DNA of 64,000 nucleotides from Tabrizicola sp. (lineage in GTDB: Bacteria > Pseudomonadota > Alphaproteobacteria > Rhodobacterales > Rhodobacteraceae), in the NCBI RefSeq assembly GCF_022842145.1, contig NZ_JALHQD010000002.1, positions 496,001-560,000 on the forward strand, read 5' to 3'. Below, one piece after another: positions 1 to 7,570 of the stretch (its first letter is position 1; every line of letters starts with the position of its first letter). The notes beneath the pieces are model-generated. The model saw only the letters and a list, made by a program, of their open reading frames with translations, was not told the origin of the DNA and searched no databases. Made by a program: the position numbers and the translations under genes.

Positions 1-603
1 GAGGCCGAAGGGGCGTTTGCCGCGGAAGCGGTGCGGGTGACGAAGGCGCGGGTTGCGGCCGCGAAGAAGCTGGATACGGCGATGGCGGCGGAACTGGCAC
101 CCCTGAAGATGGAGCGGGCGGTCTTTGCCACCGAAGTGACGGCAGGGGAGCCGGGGCCGGACGGGGTGGACGCGGTGACCTTCACCGTGGCCACGAACCC
201 CGGTGCGCCTTCGGGTCCGCTGAACCGGATCGCCTCGGGTGGGGAGCTGTCGCGGTTTCTGCTGGCATTGAAGGTCTGCCTGACCGGGGACAGCCCCGGC
301 CTGACGCTGATCTTCGACGAGATCGACCGGGGGGTCGGTGGGGCAACGGCGGATGCGGTCGGGCGGCGGCTGAAGGCACTGGCCGAGGGCGCGCAGGTTC
401 TGGTGGTGACGCACTCACCGCAGGTGGCGGCCTTTGGCGCCCGGCACTGGCGGGTCGAAAAGCGGGTGGCCAAGGGGCAGACCCTGTCCACGGTCACGGG
501 GCTGGACGCCGCGGATCGGGTGGAAGAGATCGCCCGGATGCTGGCGGGCGACACGGTGACCGAGGCGGCACGGGCTGCGGCGCGGGCATTGCTGCAGGGC
601 TAG
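1..603 (+). CDS. recN: DNA repair protein RecN, C-terminal part (5' end outside window)
   Basis: The frame is open from base 1 to the TAG at 601-603, giving about 200 residues of the C-terminal half of RecN, an SMC-like ATPase that acts in recombinational repair of double-strand breaks. The visible part carries the ABC signature region (NRIASGGELSRFLLALK) and the Walker B segment LTLIFDEIDRGVGGATA, followed by the H-loop region VLVVTHSPQVAAF. These are all hallmarks of the RecN head domain. The coiled-coil and N-terminal Walker A parts lie upstream of the window. No unusual residue is seen in the portion present. Confidence 0.95.
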   Translation, partial: EAEGAFAAEAVRVTKARVAAAKKLDTAMAAELAPLKMERAVFATEVTAGEPGPDGVDAVTFTVATNPGAPSGPLNRIASGGELSRFLLALKVCLTGDSPGLTLIFDEIDRGVGGATADAVGRRLKALAEGAQVLVVTHSPQVAAFGARHWRVEKRVAKGQTLSTVTGLDAADRVEEIARMLAGDTVTEAARAAARALLQG

Positions 604-732
604 GCGTTCTGCGTAAAGCTGCGGCAGTAATGTAGCGACCCATGCGCCCCACGCATGACGGCACTTCGAGGTTGGCCCTACAATGCTGCACTGCAGCGTC
701 CTATCTTCTGAACAAGAAGAAAGGGTATCAAA

Positions 733-894
733 ATGTTCAACTTGTTAAAATCCTTGGTCAATGGCAGCGCGTTTCCGCGGATCGCCGATCTTGAGCGCGC
801 TTATCTGAACGCCTCGGTCTCGCGGAGCGACCTGGAGCGCCGGGAGCGTGAGGTCGATAACGGCCTGTTCCGCCGGTCGAGCTTTGATCTCTGA
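733..894 (+). CDS. DUF3563-family micro-protein (53 aa)
   Basis: A 53-codon gene starting at ATG 733 with a purine-rich leader (agaagaaagg) about 6-12 bases upstream. The product begins MFNLLKSLVNG and contains ADLERAYLNAS followed by SDLERREREVDNGLFRR. The pattern 'D..YL..S.....LERR.RE.D' is what I recall of the short DUF3563 proteins of Proteobacteria, whose function is unknown. It has no membrane segment or signal peptide. It is convergent with the flavoprotein dehydrogenase: its TGA ends at 894 and the other gene's stop begins at 895. The family assignment rests on motif memory, not a search. Confidence 0.7.
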   Translation: MFNLLKSLVNGSAFPRIADLERAYLNASVSRSDLERREREVDNGLFRRSSFDL

Positions 895-2271
895 TCAAGG
901 CTGACCCGGGACCAGTTTCCCGGGGTTCATCAGGTTGAGGGGATCGAGCGCGGCCTTGAGCGCGCCCATGACCTGCCAGCCCGCCCCATGCTCGGCCGCC
1001 ATCAGGCCGAGTTTTCCGAAGCCGACCCCATGCTCTCCGGTGATGGTTCCACCCAGTCGCAGCGACCGCTCGGCCATCCGCTGCGCGAGGGCTTTTGCCA
1101 CTGCCGCCTCGTCCGGCCGCGACGGGTCCACCAGCAGGATGGCGTGGAAATTCCCATCCCCGACATGACCGAGGATCGGGCCGGGGATGCCCGAGGCGGC
1201 GATGTCGGCCCGCGTCTCCTCGACCGCTTGTGCCAAAGCCGAGATAGGCACGCAGACGTCCGTCACAACTGCCTTCGCCCCCGGGCGTGACGCCAGGATC
1301 GCCCAGTAGGCGGCATGGCGGGCGGCCCAGAGGCGGGTGCGGTCTTCCTGCTTTTCCGCCCAGTCCAGATCCTTGGCGCCGAACGCGTCAGCCAGATCGC
1401 GGAAGCGGCGGACATCTTCCGCCAGCCCCTCGGGATGGCCGTGGAATTCCACCAGAAGCTGCGGGGCGAGGGGCAGGGCGAGCCGGGAATAGGCGTTGCA
1501 GGCGGCGACGGTGTCGGTGTCCAAAAACTCGATCCGGGCAGGGGTCAGGCCCATCTGCATCGTGGCGATGACGCAATCGACTGCCGAGCCGACCGATGGG
1601 AAGGCCGCCACCGCGGTCATCACCGCCTCTGGCTGGCCGTGAAGCTTGAGCGTCAGTTCGGTCATCAGACCCAGCGTCCCCTCGGAGCCGACGAAAAGCG
1701 CCGTCAGATCGTAGCCCGCCGCCGACTTGGGCGCGGCCGTGCCGGTCCGGATCACCTCGCCGCCCGCCAGCACCACCTCCAGCCCCCGGACATTGTCGCG
1801 CATCGTGCCATAGCGGACCGCCGTGGTCCCTGACGCGCGCGTCGCGGCCATCCCGCCGATCGAGGCATTCGCTCCGGGATCGACCGGGAACATCAGCCCC
1901 GTGGTCCGCAGTTCGTGATTCAGCGCCTCACGCGTGATGCCGGGCTGGACGCGGACAAGGCGGTCCTCGGCCCGGACCTCCAGCACGGCGGCCATGTCGC
2001 GGAAGTTGACGGCCACGCCGCCCGTCAGTGCCAGCGCGTGACCCTCCAGCGAGGTGCCCGCACCCCAGCCGATCAGTGGCACCCGGTGGGTGGTGGACCA
2101 GGCGGCAAGGGCGGCGACCTCGGCGGTCGTCCGGGGAAACACCACGGCGTCGGGCTGACCCGCGGTGACAAGGCTTTCGCTTTGGGCATGTTCGACCAGA
2201 ACGGCAGGGCTGACCGATAGCCGGTCGCCGAAGAGCGCGCCAAGCGCGGAAAGGGCGGGATCGCTGAGCAT
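895..2271 (-). CDS. FAD-linked oxidase, D-lactate dehydrogenase (cytochrome) / GlcD type
   Basis: 458 residues, normal length for the D-lactate dehydrogenase (cytochrome) / glycolate oxidase GlcD family, which oxidises 2-hydroxy acids with FAD and passes electrons to cytochrome c or quinone. The FAD_binding_4 domain is at about residues 40-220, with the FAD pyrophosphate motif IGWGAGTSLEGHAL and DPGANASIGGMAATRASG. The C-terminal FAD-oxidase domain has the conserved GHVGDGNFHA and TGEHGVGFGKLGL motifs near the end, which supply His residues for substrate binding. It stands alone, divergent from purQ with 97 bases between the starts. Substrate (D-lactate, glycolate or D-2-hydroxyglutarate) cannot be decided from sequence. 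Confidence 0.85.
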   Translation of the reverse strand: MLSDPALSALGALFGDRLSVSPAVLVEHAQSESLVTAGQPDAVVFPRTTAEVAALAAWSTTHRVPLIGWGAGTSLEGHALALTGGVAVNFRDMAAVLEVRAEDRLVRVQPGITREALNHELRTTGLMFPVDPGANASIGGMAATRASGTTAVRYGTMRDNVRGLEVVLAGGEVIRTGTAAPKSAAGYDLTALFVGSEGTLGLMTELTLKLHGQPEAVMTAVAAFPSVGSAVDCVIATMQMGLTPARIEFLDTDTVAACNAYSRLALPLAPQLLVEFHGHPEGLAEDVRRFRDLADAFGAKDLDWAEKQEDRTRLWAARHAAYWAILASRPGAKAVVTDVCVPISALAQAVEETRADIAASGIPGPILGHVGDGNFHAILLVDPSRPDEAAVAKALAQRMAERSLRLGGTITGEHGVGFGKLGLMAAEHGAGWQVMGALKAALDPLNLMNPGKLVPGQP

Positions 2272-2368
2272 GGCTTCAGCCTAGCGGCTTTGCGATCCGG
2301 CACAAGCTCTGGCCCTTTCCCGCGCTTTCGGCTATCAGGCGCGCATTCCCCAGACAGGAGTCGCCCCG

Positions 2369-3037
2369 ATGAAAGCCGCCGTCGTCACCTTCCCGGGTTC
2401 GAACTGCGACCGCGACCTTGCCGTCGCCTTCGAGGGCGCAGGCTTCCAGGTGGAACGCGTCTGGCACAAAGACACCGCATTGCCTGCGGGCGTGGACGTG
2501 GTGGGCATCCCCGGCGGGTTCAGCTTCGGCGACTACCTGCGCTGCGGTGCCATCGCGGCCCAGTCGCCGATCAGCGCCGCGGTCCGGGCGCATGCGGACA
2601 AGGGCGGCTATGTGCTGGGCATCTGCAACGGCTTTCAGGTCATCACCGAGATGGGCCTGCTGCCGGGCGTGCTGATGCGCAACGCCACGCTGAAGTTCGT
2701 CTGCCGGACGATCAGCCTGACCGTTGCCACGACACAATCGGACTTCACCGGCGCCTACAAGGCCGGACAAGAGATCCGCATTCCGATCGCCCATCACGAC
2801 GGGAACTACACCATCGATGCCGCAGGACTGGCCCGGCTGAAGGCCGAGGATCGCATCGCCTTTACCTATGCGCAGAACCCCAATGGCAGCATGGCGGACA
2901 TTGCCGGCGTCCTGTCGGAAAACCGCCGTGTTCTCGGGATGATGCCGCATCCCGAGCGCGCGACCGAGGCGGCTTTGGGGTCGTCGGACGGCAAGGGGCT
3001 GTTCGGCTCGCTCATGCGCGGGATGGCGCTGGCCTGA
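2369..3037 (+). CDS. purQ: Phosphoribosylformylglycinamidine synthase, glutaminase subunit PurQ
   Basis: 222 residues, typical of PurQ, the class I glutamine amidotransferase subunit that feeds ammonia to PurL in purine synthesis (FGAR to FGAM). The start [16 protein letters not shown] is the canonical PurQ N-terminus. The nucleophile elbow [16 protein letters not shown] carries the catalytic Cys, and [10 protein letters not shown] near the C-terminus supplies the catalytic His and Glu. Its partner purS lies 11 kb downstream on the opposite strand, and purC 13 kb downstream, so the usual purC-purS-purQ order is broken here. A ribosome-binding sequence (acaggagt) precedes the ATG. Confidence 0.96.
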   Translation: MKAAVVTFPGSNCDRDLAVAFEGAGFQVERVWHKDTALPAGVDVVGIPGGFSFGDYLRCGAIAAQSPISAAVRAHADKGGYVLGICNGFQVITEMGLLPGVLMRNATLKFVCRTISLTVATTQSDFTGAYKAGQEIRIPIAHHDGNYTIDAAGLARLKAEDRIAFTYAQNPNGSMADIAGVLSENRRVLGMMPHPERATEAALGSSDGKGLFGSLMRGMALA

Positions 3038-3083
3038 ACCCCTTCGCCTTGAGGCCACTTCGGCGCGGCCCTACTCTCCGGCC

Positions 3084-4844
3084 ATGACCGCCACCGACAT
3101 CAGCGCAGCTCCCTCGACGACGCCAGGCTTGCCCTGGCGCGCCAAGCTGGTCGTGGTGCTCCTGGTGCTTCTGGCGGTCGTGGTCGTGCTGGTGTCGAAC
3201 CGTCTCTTGACCGACCGCTACACCGCCGATACCCGCAGCCGGGCCGAGGTTCGGCTGGCGCTTTATACCGGCAACCTGATGGCCGAGTTGCAGCGGACTT
3301 CCGTGGTTCCGCTGCTTCTGGCCGGGGACCCGGACCTGATCACCGCGCTGCAGGACGGCAACTTTTCCAGCACCTCGGCCAAGCTCATATCGCTGCAAAG
3401 CCAGTTGGGCGTGGCCTCGATCCGGCTGGTGGATTCCGACGGACGGGTGGTCGGGGCGACGAACCGGAACGTGCTGGGCACCAGCCACCGCAACGAGACC
3501 TATTTCGTCGATGCGCAACGGACCAAGGAAACCGTGTTCTCGCCGGTCCTGCGCGACTCGGGCGGCTTCGACTTTGTCTATTCCCGGTCGGTGATGTCGG
3601 ATTCCAAGGTCCTCGGGGTGATCATCGTCTCGGTCGATCTGATGAAATACGAACGCGCCTGGGCGGGGCTTCAGGACGCGATCATGGTCACCGACAGCGA
3701 AGGCACCGTCATGCTGTCGACCGAGCCGCGCTGGCGCGGTCTGCCCCGGGATGAGGCGCTTGCGCTGCGCGATCCCCCCTCGGCGATTTCGCGGGCGTTG
3801 CAGGCCACCACCGAATGGGCGCAGGAGCCGCCGGACGCCTATGTCCGGGGCGAAGCGGTGATGAGCACCGAGGCGCGCATTCCCTTCCGCGGCTGGAAGA
3901 TTGCGACCTTCACCGCCTATGGCTCGGTCCGCGAGCAGGTGAACGGCATTCTCGCGCTGGAGATCATGGGGTTCGCCATCCTGATGGCCTTCACCTTCTA
4001 CCTTCTGTCGCGCCGGGCCTGGTCGCGGTCGGTCTCGTACCAGCGGGAATCGGCGGAACTGCGGCTCTTGAACGCGCGGCTGCAGCGGGCGATTGCCGAA
4101 CGCGAGAAGGTGAAGAAGGACCTCGAAGTTGCCGAGCTGACGCTGGCGCAGTCCTCTAAACTGGCGGCCTTGGGCGAGATGTCGGCGGCCGTCAGCCACG
4201 AGCTGAACCAGCCGCTGGCCGCGATGAAAACCTATCTGGCGGGGGCGCGGCTCTTGTTGCAGCGCAAGCGGCTGGATGAGGCTTTGTCCAGCTTTCAGCG
4301 CGTGGATGACCTGATCGAACGCATGGGAGCCATCACGCGGCAGTTGAAGTCCTATGCCAGGAAGGGCGGAGAAGCCTTTGAGGAAGTTGACCTTCGGGCC
4401 TGCGTCTCCTCGGCGCTGGCGATGATGGAGCCGCAGTTGAGGGCCCGCGTTGTCAAGATCAGCCGCGGCATGCCGCGCCAGGCGGTGATGGTCATGGCCG
4501 ACCGTCTGCGGCTGGAGCAGGTGATCATCAATCTTCTGCGCAACGCGCTGGACGCCACGAAAGACACCAAGGACCCGCAGATCGACATCCTTCTGTCGGC
4601 GGGCGAAACCGCGACCCTTACGGTGCGCGACAATGGCCACGGGATCACCGATCTCGAGAACCTGTTCGAACCCTTCTACACGACGAAGAAACCCGGCGAG
4701 GGCGTGGGGCTTGGCCTTGCGATCTCATCCGGGATCGTCACCGATCTGGGCGGCCGTCTGACCGCGCGGAACGGGGACGGGGGTGGCGCAGTTTTCGAGA
4801 TGCAGTTGCCGATCCTGGGCAACAAACAGGAAGCAGCAGAATGA
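3084..4844 (+). CDS. dctB: C4-dicarboxylate-sensing histidine kinase DctB
   Basis: 586 residues. Transmembrane helix 1 at about residues 20-40 (LVVVLLVLLAVVVVLVSN), a periplasmic double-Cache-type sensor region at about 45-280, and helix 2 at about 290-310 (ILALEIMGFAILMAFTFYLL). A coiled linker follows, then the HisKA domain with the H-box AAVSHELNQPLAAMKTY and a HATPase domain with N-box NLLRNALDA, G1 DNGHGI and G2 GVGLGLAISSGIV. This order is that of DctB, which senses succinate, malate or fumarate and phosphorylates DctD. The response regulator starts 10 bases after the stop, indicating an operon. The dctPQM transporter genes are not in the window. Confidence 0.9.
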   Translation: MTATDISAAPSTTPGLPWRAKLVVVLLVLLAVVVVLVSNRLLTDRYTADTRSRAEVRLALYTGNLMAELQRTSVVPLLLAGDPDLITALQDGNFSSTSAKLISLQSQLGVASIRLVDSDGRVVGATNRNVLGTSHRNETYFVDAQRTKETVFSPVLRDSGGFDFVYSRSVMSDSKVLGVIIVSVDLMKYERAWAGLQDAIMVTDSEGTVMLSTEPRWRGLPRDEALALRDPPSAISRALQATTEWAQEPPDAYVRGEAVMSTEARIPFRGWKIATFTAYGSVREQVNGILALEIMGFAILMAFTFYLLSRRAWSRSVSYQRESAELRLLNARLQRAIAEREKVKKDLEVAELTLAQSSKLAALGEMSAAVSHELNQPLAAMKTYLAGARLLLQRKRLDEALSSFQRVDDLIERMGAITRQLKSYARKGGEAFEEVDLRACVSSALAMMEPQLRARVVKISRGMPRQAVMVMADRLRLEQVIINLLRNALDATKDTKDPQIDILLSAGETATLTVRDNGHGITDLENLFEPFYTTKKPGEGVGLGLAISSGIVTDLGGRLTARNGDGGGAVFEMQLPILGNKQEAAE

Positions 4845-4854
4845 AGAGGTCCAC

Positions 4855-6183
4855 ATGGCCCGGGCAATGAAAGTCGCTATCGTCGATGACGAGGCCGACA
4901 TGCGGCAGTCGATCAGCCAGTGGCTGGCCCTGTCGGGCTTCGACACGGAAACCTATGCCAGCGCCGAAGAGGCGCTGAAGGTGATCGGGCCGGATTTCCA
5001 GGGCGTCGTGGTCAGCGACATCAAGATGCCGGGGATGGACGGGATGGCGTTCCTGAAGCGGCTGATGGGGCAGGACTCCGGCCTGCCCGTGATCATGATC
5101 ACCGGCCACGGCGACGTGCCGATGGCGGTCGAGGCGATGCGGGTCGGGGCCTTCGACTTTCTGGAAAAGCCCTTCAACCCCGACCGGATGACCGAACTTG
5201 CCAAGCGCGCGACCCAGGCGCGGCGGATGACGTTGGACAACCGGGCCTTGCGGAAAGAGCTGTCGGACGGGTCCACCATCATCAAGAAGCTGATCGGCAC
5301 CTCTCCGGCGATGGAGCGGCTGCGCGAGGATATCCTGGATCTGGGGCAGGCGGACAGCCACGTCCTGATCGACGGCGAGACGGGGACGGGCAAGACGCTG
5401 GTCGCCCATGCCCTGCACGCGGTGGGGCCGCGCGCGTCGAAGAAGTTCGTGGCGATCTCGTGTGCTGCCTGGTCCGAGGACAAGCTGGCCGCCCGGCTGT
5501 TTGGCCCCGCCGAGGATGGGGCGCTGCCCCTGGTCGAGGAGGCGCGGGGCGGAACGCTGTGCCTGGAGGACATCGAGGCCATGCCAAGCGCGATGCAGGC
5601 GCGGCTGCTGACGTTCATCAACGACCAGGGTCTGCCTCCGGAAACCCGGATCATCGCGATCTGCAACAGCCATGCGCCGGATACGACGCTGGAGCAGACC
5701 TTGCGGCCCGATCTCTATTACCGGCTGGGGGCGATGACGATCCTGCTGCCGCCCCTACGGACGCGGGGGGAGGATATTCTGCAGCTCTTCACCCGGCTTT
5801 CGGAACAGTTTGCCGAGGAATATGGCTGCGACGCGCCGCAGGTGACGGCTCAGGAAGCGGCGCAGCTTCTGCAGGCGCCCTGGCCGGGGAACGTGCGGCA
5901 GCTGGTCAACATCGCCGAGCGGGCGGTCTTGCAGAACCGGCGGGGGTCGGGGTCGATTGCGTCCCTGCTGATGGCCGAGAACGAGGCTTCGGGGCCGGCG
6001 CTGACCACGGAAGGCAAGCCGTTGAAGGACTATGTCGAGGCCTTCGAAAGGATGCTGATCGACAACACGATGCGGCGGCACAAGGGGTCGATCGTGGCGG
6101 TGATGGAGGAGCTGTGCCTGCCGCGCCGGACCCTGAACGAGAAGATGGCCAAGTATGGGCTCAGCCGCGGGGACTATGTCTGA
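4855..6183 (+). CDS. dctD: DctD-type response regulator lacking the GAFTGA loop
   Basis: 442 residues from ATG 4855 (gaagagg lies 6 bases upstream; a longer in-frame start at 4783 would overlap dctB and lacks support). The receiver domain is at residues 5-120, with phospho-acceptor Asp55 in VVVSDIKMPG and Lys105. The AAA+ domain has Walker A GETGTGKT at 174-181, and a Fis-type helix-turn-helix occupies the last 45 residues. It differs from sigma-54 activators of the NtrC family: the stretch between LFG (215-217) and GGTLCLEDI (232-240) is about 15 residues too short, so the GAFTGA loop that contacts sigma-54 is missing, and the usual Walker B DE is ED. It may act through the housekeeping sigma factor, as Rhodobacter capsulatus NtrC does. 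Confidence 0.85.
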   Translation: MARAMKVAIVDDEADMRQSISQWLALSGFDTETYASAEEALKVIGPDFQGVVVSDIKMPGMDGMAFLKRLMGQDSGLPVIMITGHGDVPMAVEAMRVGAFDFLEKPFNPDRMTELAKRATQARRMTLDNRALRKELSDGSTIIKKLIGTSPAMERLREDILDLGQADSHVLIDGETGTGKTLVAHALHAVGPRASKKFVAISCAAWSEDKLAARLFGPAEDGALPLVEEARGGTLCLEDIEAMPSAMQARLLTFINDQGLPPETRIIAICNSHAPDTTLEQTLRPDLYYRLGAMTILLPPLRTRGEDILQLFTRLSEQFAEEYGCDAPQVTAQEAAQLLQAPWPGNVRQLVNIAERAVLQNRRGSGSIASLLMAENEASGPALTTEGKPLKDYVEAFERMLIDNTMRRHKGSIVAVMEELCLPRRTLNEKMAKYGLSRGDYV

Positions 6184-6389
6184 CCCATGGGGCTGTCCAC
6201 GAGTGGGCAGGGTTTCGGCCGCTTGGAAATCAAGGGCTTGGCGGCGGGCGTTAGGGTTCTGTTAGGACCTGTCCACGTCTGAGGGGTGGCCTTGCGCCGC
6301 CCCTTTCCCGTCCTGACAGGCTGGATACCGGACTTGCCTGCTGCCCCCTTCCCGTGCCTTTCTGCTGCCAAAGCGCGGAGGGTGGCAGC
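6184..6389 (+). other. Intergenic stretch after dctD, no gene seen
   Basis: About 200 bases between dctD and the next coding region. I see no conserved RNA, no convincing terminator with a T-tract and no open frame with a ribosome-binding site. It presumably contains the promoter of the downstream frameshifted gene. Confidence 0.4.
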
Positions 6390-7174
6390 GTGCGAAACGG
6401 GTGGGCAAGTCTTCTTCTGACGGCGGCCCCGGCGCGGGCGGAGTGTCTGGGGGCCTGCGCGAAGGACCTGGAGGCGGCGCTTCTGTCGCTGGTGGTCTAT
6501 CTGGTGATCGGGGTCAGGCATGGACGGCCTGGACGTTGCGGGCGGTCGAGGGGCGCGAGATCGTGGCGACGCCCCCGGCCCTGGCCCGGCGGACACCGCT
6601 TCTGCTGACGCCGGACCAGTATTGCAGCGACAGTGCCTGCGAGGCGGTGGTGCGGGGGCGCGGCGCGGCAGGGGTTCATGTCGTGCTGACCTCGGTGCTG
6701 GAGGGGGTGGACCTGACCCAGCCGGTCGCCATCGCGGACCTGGCCATAGAGATGTGGGCGCAAGCGACGGTCGGCGGCGAGATCCAGCGCCGGAAGCTGA
6801 CGGCTTCGGAACGGCATGCGGCAGCGACCCGGATCGACTATCTGGTGGTGACCGCCTGGCCCTACTATCCGGCCGAGCCGGGGCCCATCGAAGCGGGGCT
6901 GCGGGCAAATCCTGCTGTGGCGGGCATGGGCGCGCGTGAGGTGGTGCGGTTCCTGATGGCCCCGCTAGACCCGGCGGAGGGTGCCATTGTCTTTGCCGGG
7001 CTGACGCCTGACCTCTTGGACCTCAGCCTTCTGGACCGTGCCCTCGCGATTCCGCTGGCGCCACGCAACCTTCAGGGGGCGGGAAACCTGTCCGTCGACA
7101 TGGCCGCTGCTGCGGCCGCGATCTGCCGGGCGGATGATCCCAGCGGCAATTGCCTGTCCCTGCTGGAGCGATAA
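6390..7174 (+). pseudogene. Probable envelope protein gene split by a frameshift (unknown family)
   Basis: A good start exists at GTG 6390, preceded by GGAGGG seven bases upstream. It opens a secreted-looking protein: MRNGWASLLLTAAPARA reads as a signal peptide ending AxA, followed by ECLGACAKDLEAALLSLVVY. This frame soon becomes arginine-rich nonsense. The frame shifted by -1 continues a well-composed protein from about base 6515 (AWTLRAVEGREIVATPP) to TGA 7172-7174, about 215 residues with no other credible start. One base (or 3n+1 bases) appears to be missing near 6500-6530. This is either a real pseudogene, a sequencing error or a programmed -1 shift. The product is not recognised; it contains CSDSACEAVVRG and a run of alanines near the C-terminus. 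Confidence 0.6.
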
Positions 7175-7570
7175 GCCGCCGGACGAGCCCGCGAATTTCG
7201 TCATTGCCCTTGACGCGGCTTCCCCATAGGGTCGCGGGAAGGCAGTCTTTCTGCCCGAAGAATTCTCTCCCTTGTGGCCTGGGCGCGTAGAAACGTGTCG
7301 CCGTAGGGGAGCCGGATCGGCCGCAAGGTCGTGCACATCGCTGGCAAGTCTTTGGATTTGTTGGCTTGATTAGGTGGAGGGCCCGAAAGGCCCTTCAATT
7401 GTAACCGCGATGAGGCGTGCAGGTATTTTAAGCAGCGGACCGTTCGACCCACAGGGTCGAGGACCGATGCATGTGCCCGCTGCCCGCGCCCAGACAAGCC
7501 GCCCCGTCCGTTCTGTCTCCCTGTCTGGTCCGCCAGGCACACCGTTGCGCCCGGGGCGCAGTGGACAAAC
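7175..7570 (+). promoter_or_regulatory. Long leader / promoter region of rne
   Basis: About 400 bases with no convincing gene on either strand lie directly before rne. A small hairpin, gggcccgaaaggccc, is centred near 7385. RNase E genes in other bacteria have long 5' untranslated leaders used for autoregulation by mRNA cleavage. That is the likely role here, but it is inferred from position and length only. No strong Shine-Dalgarno sequence precedes the rne ATG at 7571, which fits translation control. Confidence 0.4.

Noticed and set aside
6401-6515. GTG 6401 as the true start of the frameshifted gene
   Set aside because: The first 38 residues from this start are Gly/Ser/Ala low-complexity sequence in the wrong phase, and no ribosome-binding site fits; the signal-peptide frame from 6390 is better.
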